Part shown: positions 6,554-10,841 of the stretch, piece after piece
Layout: every line of letters begins with the position of its first letter
Position numbering within the stretch: the stretch's first letter is position 1
Assembly (NCBI GenBank): GCA_964391025.1
Contig: CAYMKJ010000269.1
Coordinates: 1 to 10,841 of the forward strand
Direction of reading: 5' to 3'
Source of the DNA: SHZI01 sp964391025
Lineage (GTDB): Bacteria > Pseudomonadota > Gammaproteobacteria > Steroidobacterales > GCA-2729495
Length of the DNA: 10,841 nt
Program-made: the position numbers and the translations under genes
Notes under the pieces: generated by a model
What the model saw: only the letters and a program-made list of their open reading frames with translations
Told to the model about the DNA's origin: nothing
Database searches by the model: none

Positions 6554-6582
6554 TTGCAGCCAGCATCAGCACACTCTATGTT
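6554..6582 (+). promoter_or_regulatory. Likely sigma70-type promoter of the HU gene
   Basis: TTGCAG (6554-6559) and TATGTT (6577-6582) are separated by exactly 17 bases and lie about 70 bases before the HU start codon. The match is moderate (TTG in the -35, TAT..T in the -10), but spacing and placement are right. Confidence 0.45.
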
Positions 6583-6651
6583 TCTGCGCCGGAACCAGCA
6601 AGTTTGCTGTGTACTGCGGTCAATTCGTCAACTCGAGGGAGTATTTCAAGC

Positions 6652-6963
6652 ATGGCCAAGAACGGTGGCGCGCCGACCAAGTCGGACATCCTGAACCACA
6701 TTGCCAAGGAAACCGGGCTGTCCCGGAAAGACGCTAGCGCGGTGCTGGAGGCCGTAGCCGGCATCATCCGCAAGAGTCTCCGCGGCGGCGGCCTCTTCAC
6801 ACTGCCGGGTCTGCTGAAGCTGAAGGTCGTCAAGAAGCCCGCCACGAAACAGCGGGAAGGCACCAACCCCTTTACCGGTGAAAAGATGACCTTCAAGGCC
6901 AAGCCGGCCTCCAAGAAGGTCCGCATCCTGCCCCTGAAGGCGCTGAAGGCCATGGTTAACTAA
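6652..6963 (+). CDS. HU/IHF-family histone-like DNA-binding protein
   Basis: The 103-residue protein begins at ATG 6652 behind a GAGGGAG (6635-6641) and starts MAKNGG; an upstream in-frame start would add non-conserved residues. It has the HU layout: N-terminal helices (KSDILNHIAKETGLSRKDA, 10-28; AVLEAVAGIIRKSL), the beta saddle (GGGLFTLPGLLKLKVVKKPA), and the DNA-intercalating arm with the proline motif GTNPFTGE (70-77). A basic C-terminal part, KPASKKVRILPLKALKAMV, closes it. It is slightly longer than E. coli HU (90 residues) and carries the RILPLKALKAM ending of a common proteobacterial HU-like subfamily. It likely bends and compacts DNA. It forms a single-gene unit with its own probable promoter and terminator. 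Confidence 0.92.
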   Translation: MAKNGGAPTKSDILNHIAKETGLSRKDASAVLEAVAGIIRKSLRGGGLFTLPGLLKLKVVKKPATKQREGTNPFTGEKMTFKAKPASKKVRILPLKALKAMVN

Positions 6964-6989
6964 GACCGCGGCGAACCGTCGAATCTGGT

Positions 6990-7024
6990 GCCCGGAGTGG
7001 CGATCGTCACTCCGGGCCTTATTT
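6990..7024 (+). terminator. Intrinsic terminator after the HU gene
   Basis: A perfect 10-bp stem, GCCCGGAGTG (6990-6999) with CACTCCGGGC (7008-7017), encloses the 8-base loop GCGATCGT. It is followed by CTTATTT. The T-rich tail lies on the plus side, so it serves mainly HU. It also sits 13 bases beyond the convergent yebC stop, where the leftward transcript would meet the hairpin without a U-tract. Confidence 0.85.
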
Positions 7025-7036
7025 GTAGACGGGCTT

Positions 7037-7759
7037 CTAAACGAGGGTGTGAAATACCCTTTGCACGTCCTCGTCCTGCTCCAGCTTGTCGATCAGCTCG
7101 AGCACTTCCCTGGCCTGGTCTTCCGGCAGTTCTGTGGGCGTGGTGCAGATGTATTCCTGCTCGGCTGACACGGGCGTGAGGCCCCGGTCTTCCAGGCCCT
7201 TCTGTAGCTGGCCGAAGTCCGCAAAGTTGCAGCGGACCACCAGCTGGGGCTCGCCTTTTTCGCCCGTGCTCTCGCCCATTTCGTCCAGGCCGTGGTCAAT
7301 CAGGTACAGTTCCAGATCGTCCTGATCGATGCCCGCCGGTTCGAGCCGGAAGACGCCCATGCGCCGGAACATGAAGCTGACGCTGCCTGTGCTGGCGAAA
7401 TTGCCGCCGTTCTTGTTGAAGGCGTTGCGCACGGTGCCAACGGTCCGCGTCGGGTTGTCGGTGGCGGTCTGGACGAGCACGGCGATCCCGTGGGGTGCGT
7501 ACCCCTCGTAAATGACTTCCTCGTAGTTCGCCACGTCCTTGCCCGCGGCGCGCTTGATGGCAGCCTCTACCTTGTCCTTTGGCATGTTGACGGAGCGGGC
7601 GTTCTGGATAACCCGGCGCAGCGTCGGATTGTTGTCGGGGTCGGGCCCCGCGGCCCTTACTGCAATGCTGATGTCCTTGCCGATCCGCGTGAATTGCTTC
7701 GCCATGCGGTTCCAGCGGGCAAACATCACATGTTTTCGGGTTTCGAAGATGCGTCCCAT
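7037..7759 (-). CDS. yebC: YebC/PmpR (TACO1) family protein
   Basis: The 240-residue protein spans the whole three-domain YebC fold. Signature segments are GPDPDNNPTLRRVIQNAR (38-55), NMPKDKVEAAIKRA (58-71), YEGYAPHGIAVLVQ (84-97), TDNPTRTVGTVR (100-111), and the GSVSFMF strand (125-131). Family members have been described as transcriptional regulators, and more recently as ribosome-associated translation factors that help at polyproline stretches; which applies here is unknown. The N-terminus MGRIFETRKHVMFARWN differs from the classic MAGHSKWANIKHRK. From memory it is closer to the MGRAFEFRK type common in Bacteroidetes. A second, classic yebC may therefore exist elsewhere in this genome. 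The ATG at 7759 lacks a clear SD and is only 16 bases from the divergent rlmJ ATG. The gene ends near the HU terminator. Confidence 0.9.
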   Translation of the reverse strand: MGRIFETRKHVMFARWNRMAKQFTRIGKDISIAVRAAGPDPDNNPTLRRVIQNARSVNMPKDKVEAAIKRAAGKDVANYEEVIYEGYAPHGIAVLVQTATDNPTRTVGTVRNAFNKNGGNFASTGSVSFMFRRMGVFRLEPAGIDQDDLELYLIDHGLDEMGESTGEKGEPQLVVRCNFADFGQLQKGLEDRGLTPVSAEQEYICTTPTELPEDQAREVLELIDKLEQDEDVQRVFHTLV

Positions 7760-7775
7760 GGCCTAATTGTGTCAG

Positions 7776-8618
7776 ATGTTGAGCTATCAGCACGATTACC
7801 ACGCCGGTAACCACGCCGACGTCCTGAAGCATGCGGTGCTGGCGCTGGTCGTCCGCGCCCTGCAGCGAAAGGACGCGCCGCTGCGTGTTCTGGATGCCCA
7901 CGCGGGGTCTGGCGTTTATGACCTGCGGAGTAACGAGGCCCGGAAGAACGAGGAGTTCGCCGGGGGTATCGAGCGGTTACTGGCGGCGGCAACTTCGCCG
8001 GCCGAGGTGCAGGACTATCTCGCGGCGGTCCGGGCACTGAATGCCAACCGCAAGGAACTGGACCTGTATCCCGGCTCGCCCCAGGTCGTTCGCCATCTGC
8101 TCCGCCCGGAAGATCATCTGGAATTGCTGGAACTGCACCCGGCGGCGCTGGCGCGGCTGCACCGGAATTTTGGCCGGGATTCCCGCGTGCACATCCACGA
8201 CCGGGATGCCTTCGAGGGTGTCCCGGCACTGGTGCCGCCCCCGGAGAAGCGGGGTGCCGTGCTGGTGGATTCCGCCTATGAGGTGAAGGAGGACTTCAGC
8301 GCGGTCATCGAGTTGCTGAAGACCTGCCACCGCCGGTGGCCAGGTGGGGTCTACCTGCTCTGGTACCCGCTGATCCGGCATCCACTGGCCGAGCGCTTCA
8401 CGGCGAAGGTGCGCGCCACCGGCCTTCCCAAGATTTTGCAGGCGGAACTGCGGGTGGAAGCGGAGGGCTTCGATGGCCTGCGGGGCTCCGGCCTGTGCCT
8501 CGTCAATCCACCCTTCGGCCTGGACCAGAAGCTGAACACCTTGCTGCCCTGGCTGTGGGGAGTCCTGAAAAACGACGAGCGCAGCGGGTGGCGGGTGGAA
8601 TGGCTGACGGCGCCGTAG
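7776..8618 (+). CDS. rlmJ: 23S rRNA (adenine(2030)-N6)-methyltransferase RlmJ, with altered catalytic motif
   Basis: RlmJ methylates A2030 of 23S rRNA using SAM. I place the start at ATG 7776 because MLSYQHDYHAGNHADVLKH aligns with the E. coli start MLSYRHSFHAGNHADVLKH and gives the same length (280 residues). A TTG three codons earlier is open but not conserved. Further family segments are DAHAGSGVYDL (40-50, SAM site), LYPGSP (97-102), LLELHP (117-122), GVYLLWYP (191-198) and the C-terminal VNPPFGLDQ. The catalytic motif IV, DPPY in E. coli, reads DSAY here (165-168, bases 8268-8279). This could abolish or alter activity, or be a sequence error of two compensating one-base slips. No SD is visible. 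The stop codon lies inside a REP-like palindrome. Confidence 0.9.
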   Translation: MLSYQHDYHAGNHADVLKHAVLALVVRALQRKDAPLRVLDAHAGSGVYDLRSNEARKNEEFAGGIERLLAAATSPAEVQDYLAAVRALNANRKELDLYPGSPQVVRHLLRPEDHLELLELHPAALARLHRNFGRDSRVHIHDRDAFEGVPALVPPPEKRGAVLVDSAYEVKEDFSAVIELLKTCHRRWPGGVYLLWYPLIRHPLAERFTAKVRATGLPKILQAELRVEAEGFDGLRGSGLCLVNPPFGLDQKLNTLLPWLWGVLKNDERSGWRVEWLTAP

Positions 8619-8638
8619 GAGCGGCGACCGCCGCGACC
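8615..8638. repeat. REP-like palindromic element at the rlmJ stop codon
   Basis: GTAGGA, a perfect 6-bp stem GCGGCG / CGCCGC with an AC loop (8621-8634), then GACC. This is the same 24-base plan as 4487-4510, but with a different stem whose two arms have changed together. The TAG of GTAGGA ends rlmJ. It also lies 39 bases beyond the end of the convergent nucleotidyltransferase-like gene and may act as a transcript-end hairpin. Confidence 0.8.
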
Positions 8639-8676
8639 CGTTGGCCTAACGCCACCCCTGCAGCCGCTTCGCCGGG

Positions 8677-9924
8677 TCAGCGTTTTGGGAGGGAGCGCTT
8701 TACCCAGAAGTGGGCCCAGCCGGTCTTGAGGCGATTGGGCCATGACTTCGAAGGCGACAGCCAGCTGGTCGTCGTCAGCGGCAGCATGCCGGCCAGGCGG
8801 GAACGCTCAATGAAACCGAAGTAGCGGTTCAATTCCTCCTCCCGGCGTTGCAGCCAGGGCTGGACCGGCGGAGGAATCTCATTCCAGGCGTTGCGTCCGG
8901 CACCCAGCTGACGCGCTCGAAGCACCTGACCCACACGGCCCTGATGTTCGCTCCAGGAGCCGATCAAGGGGTAGATCGCCGCGGGGAGCGTCAGCAGCGG
9001 GACGTCGCCGAGCAATTCGCGAAGGCGGCGGCTATCCGCCTGCATACTCCGCAGGAAAGGCGCCTCCCGAAGCAACGACAGCGGGTTGATCAGGCGGTCC
9101 ATTTCCGCCGCGTGAGTCGGCGAAAATCTCAACAGGACATTGATATCCAGCAGTGAAAACCAGTCCGTCCGAGTCGCGGAGCGGACGAAGCCCTGAGCGA
9201 TCCCGATCCGCGCCAGTTCGTCCAATATCTCAAGAAGGATGGCGTACCCCTCCTGAGTCAGAACTCCGGTCTGCGCGAAACGGTGCTGCGCATCCAGGCT
9301 AAACCACCCGGTCCGTAGGCGGTCAATGGCATCCAGGTAATCGCGCCAGCGCTGCCTGTCACGACAGTCAACCCAGCGGGCAATGGTGCTGAAGTTGTGG
9401 CGGACGGCGTTGAGATGACAGAGAAGGCTGCGCAGATTGGTGGCGGTACGATTAGTCAGGGACCGCAGAAACGGGAAGGTTTGCACGATCGCCGACTCGA
9501 CGGCAATCAGGTAGGCGTAGAACGCTTCCTGCTCAGGTGGTAGCGAGACGAATGCCAGCTCCTCGCCCCACAGGTGCCGGAGGTTGTCCGCATAGAACAA
9601 CACGGGCAACTGGGGAAATATGTCCCGGCTGATGACGTAGGAGGGATGACTGAAGACATAGGGGCCGTTCGGCCCCGTCACTGATCGCAGCAACTCCCAG
9701 AAGTTGGTGCCGGCCGGGATCTTGTCATCCACAACGACGATCAGGTCGATGTCCGAGATGCCAGGCACCTTGATGTTACCGAGCTGGTACACACTGGTGA
9801 CGCCGGGCAGGGCTTTCAATGCCGTGAGGTAGGCGCCGAGAACCCTGTCGTACTCCGCGCGATCGACACGGCGAATGTCGTCGCCGGGCACTAAGCCGCC
9901 GCCGGCCAAGCCACCGCCGGTCAT
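8677..9924 (-). CDS. Large protein with divergent nucleotidyltransferase-fold signature (second gene of pair)
   Basis: The 415-residue product starts at ATG 9924, which overlaps the TGA of the upstream gene (ATGA) and has a strong GGAGG seven bases before it; longer starts run into that gene. Near the N-terminus, YQLGN (46-50) followed by GISDIDLIVVVDD (55-67) matches the nucleotidyltransferase pattern hG[GS]...DhDh, with Asp58 and Asp60 as metal-binding acids. The usual Gly-Ser is Gly-Asn and the loop to the acids is shorter. I cannot place a third acid with confidence. The remaining 300 or so residues are mostly helical, rich in Arg, Leu and Trp, and match no family I know. The first residues form two GGGL repeats. 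No signal peptide or membrane segment is seen. It is probably partnered with the upstream protein. Substrate (nucleotide, sugar, protein or RNA) unknown. Confidence 0.75.
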   Translation of the reverse strand: MTGGGLAGGGLVPGDDIRRVDRAEYDRVLGAYLTALKALPGVTSVYQLGNIKVPGISDIDLIVVVDDKIPAGTNFWELLRSVTGPNGPYVFSHPSYVISRDIFPQLPVLFYADNLRHLWGEELAFVSLPPEQEAFYAYLIAVESAIVQTFPFLRSLTNRTATNLRSLLCHLNAVRHNFSTIARWVDCRDRQRWRDYLDAIDRLRTGWFSLDAQHRFAQTGVLTQEGYAILLEILDELARIGIAQGFVRSATRTDWFSLLDINVLLRFSPTHAAEMDRLINPLSLLREAPFLRSMQADSRRLRELLGDVPLLTLPAAIYPLIGSWSEHQGRVGQVLRARQLGAGRNAWNEIPPPVQPWLQRREEELNRYFGFIERSRLAGMLPLTTTSWLSPSKSWPNRLKTGWAHFWVKRSLPKR

Positions 9925-10841
9925 ACCGCCACCTCCGCGTGGCCCGCCTGCCGCGCAAGCCGCAGGGTTTTCTCGGCGAACTGCCGCTGGCGCGTCTGGA
10001 AAACCGGATTCGTTACCTGGCTGATCACCCCGGCAGGCACGCCCCAGCTGCCGAAGCGGCGAATCAGTAGTGCGTGAACCAGCGGGTGCAGGGCCGCGAT
10101 CGACGCCCAGAGTCCCGGGCTGGTTTGCCGCCACTGCTGACGAATCGCGCTGACTTGATCCATGACTTGCCACTCGGCCGGCTCGTAAAGATCTCGCACC
10201 CGAGCGAAGGAATCACGCTTGTAACAGGCCTCTCCCAGCACCTGGGACAGCAGGGCTGGAAGGATCATGAAACAGCTCAGGTGAAGCTTCAGGGAATACG
10301 CGCGCATGAGAATAGCCGCTGCCGGGGGCTTGAGAAAGCGTCGGCACATGGAGTCGAGATCCCGGCGGCACTCGGCCGCGCTGTCCCTGGCCCGGACTAC
10401 TGCGAGATTAGTGTCGCAAAACAACTCCGTACTGTAGCGGAACAGTATCCGGGGAAAAAATGCATCGGCATACCAGTTGAAATCGGTCTCGGTCAGCACG
10501 AAATGCGTGTGGTGTTGCAGGAGGTCGCATTGAAGCAGATAGCGATTCGAGGGGATTAACCGCAGCGCGCAAGCCAGCAGCCGCTCTGGATCTTCGACTA
10601 CGCTCGTACGCAAGACAACCAGGGTATCCAGATCACTGTAGGCATTGGCGTCGCCCGTCGAGTAACTGCCATGCACGAATGCAGCCCGCAGGTCATCCGC
10701 GCAGTGACGCCGCAGGTAGGCCTGCAGCGCGTACATGGCAGGGCTGTCAGTGGCTCGTCCCTCCGGTACGTCTAGGCGCCGCAGGACCTGAAGGGGAGCT
10801 GCCCCGACGACCACGCCAGGCTCTGCCGGCACCCGTTCGCG
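9921..10841 (-). CDS. Nucleotidyltransferase-domain protein (first gene of pair), 5' end possibly beyond the window
   Basis: The frame is open to the window edge. A GTG at 10832 gives 303 residues, a later ATG at residue 33 gives MYALQAYLRRH, and the true start may lie outside. The active-site signature is complete: FVHGSYSTGD (52-61) then YSDLDTLVVL (65-74), that is, Gly55-Ser56 followed by Asp67 and Asp69. The likely third acid is Asp103 in LQCDLL. This is the polymerase-beta-like nucleotidyltransferase fold that transfers NMP to small molecules, tRNA or proteins. The C-terminal two thirds is helical and resembles nothing I can name; it is too long for the minimal MNT antitoxins of MNT-HEPN modules. 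The stop overlaps the next gene's start by four bases. Expression with that protein, and possibly a complex, is inferred. No signal peptide in the visible part. Confidence 0.75.
   Translation of the reverse strand, partial: RERVPAEPGVVVGAAPLQVLRRLDVPEGRATDSPAMYALQAYLRRHCADDLRAAFVHGSYSTGDANAYSDLDTLVVLRTSVVEDPERLLACALRLIPSNRYLLQCDLLQHHTHFVLTETDFNWYADAFFPRILFRYSTELFCDTNLAVVRARDSAAECRRDLDSMCRRFLKPPAAAILMRAYSLKLHLSCFMILPALLSQVLGEACYKRDSFARVRDLYEPAEWQVMDQVSAIRQQWRQTSPGLWASIAALHPLVHALLIRRFGSWGVPAGVISQVTNPVFQTRQRQFAEKTLRLARQAGHAEVAV
9932..9936 (-). promoter_or_regulatory. Strong Shine-Dalgarno for the second nucleotidyltransferase-like gene
   Basis: On the minus strand GGAGG stands 7 bases before ATG 9924, inside the end of the upstream coding sequence. 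Together with the ATGA overlap it fixes this start and implies coupled translation of the pair. Confidence 0.8.

Noticed and set aside
6267..6572. Minus-strand ORF of 101 codons upstream of pilZ as one continuous gene
   Set aside because: Its second half is low-complexity (Gly, Thr, Arg) and out of frame with the more protein-like reading on the same strand. The first half looks more natural but matches nothing I know.
6604..6651. Extended HU start upstream of ATG 6652
   Set aside because: The added residues are not HU-like, and the SD at 6635-6641 serves ATG 6652.
9925..10173. Extended N-terminus for the second nucleotidyltransferase-like protein
   Set aside because: The extra residues are a Gly/Arg/Pro-rich shadow of the upstream gene; the ATGA overlap and SD support ATG 9924.
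9921..10841. MNT-HEPN toxin-antitoxin assignment for the nucleotidyltransferase pair
   Set aside because: Both proteins are far larger than MNT antitoxins, and neither shows the HEPN Rx4-6H motif in a convincing context.

Overview
The window looks like a chromosomal segment from a high-GC gammaproteobacterium. Three things point that way: an RlmJ-type 23S rRNA methyltransferase whose start and length match E. coli RlmJ, two REP-like palindromes of the GTAGGA...GACC type known from Pseudomonas and Xanthomonas relatives, and an AniA-like (class II) copper nitrite reductase. Closer placement is not possible from sequence alone. I see no tRNA, rRNA, CRISPR array, integrase or transposase.

Layout. 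At the left edge is the 5' part of a minus-strand gene for a secreted, probably outer-membrane, beta-barrel protein. Diverging from it is a tight plus-strand operon: nirK (lipoprotein copper nitrite reductase fused to a cytochrome c domain), nirV (secreted formylglycine-generating-enzyme-like protein of unknown role) and a SCO/SenC copper chaperone. These genes overlap by 1 and 4 bases. The operon suggests periplasmic reduction of nitrite to nitric oxide, with a maturation or copper-supply partner encoded alongside. About 100 bases on is a SAM methyltransferase with an unusual four-cysteine tail. Its stop codon lies inside a REP-like palindrome, and that palindrome also appears to cut off a decayed minus-strand gene for a secreted protein.

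The middle holds a Rieske non-heme iron oxygenase (plus), overlapped tail to tail by a PilZ c-di-GMP-binding protein (minus). Just upstream of pilZ is a small minus-strand reading frame that seems broken by a one-base slip in a G5/C5 run. Next come a HU-family DNA-binding protein with a likely sigma70-type promoter and a clear intrinsic terminator, a YebC-family protein (minus), and rlmJ (plus). The start codons of yebC and rlmJ are only 16 bases apart. The rlmJ product carries DSAY where the catalytic DPPY is expected, and its stop codon again lies in a REP-like palindrome.

The right end is a translationally coupled minus-strand pair of large proteins, each with a nucleotidyltransferase-fold signature. 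The upstream one has an intact motif and may continue past the window edge; the downstream one has a modified motif (GN and a shorter loop). I do not recognise a described pathway for this pair, and it is the best candidate here for an uncharacterised system. The other points most worth checking are the methyltransferase with an endonuclease III-like cysteine motif, the altered RlmJ active site and the NirK-NirV-SCO unit.
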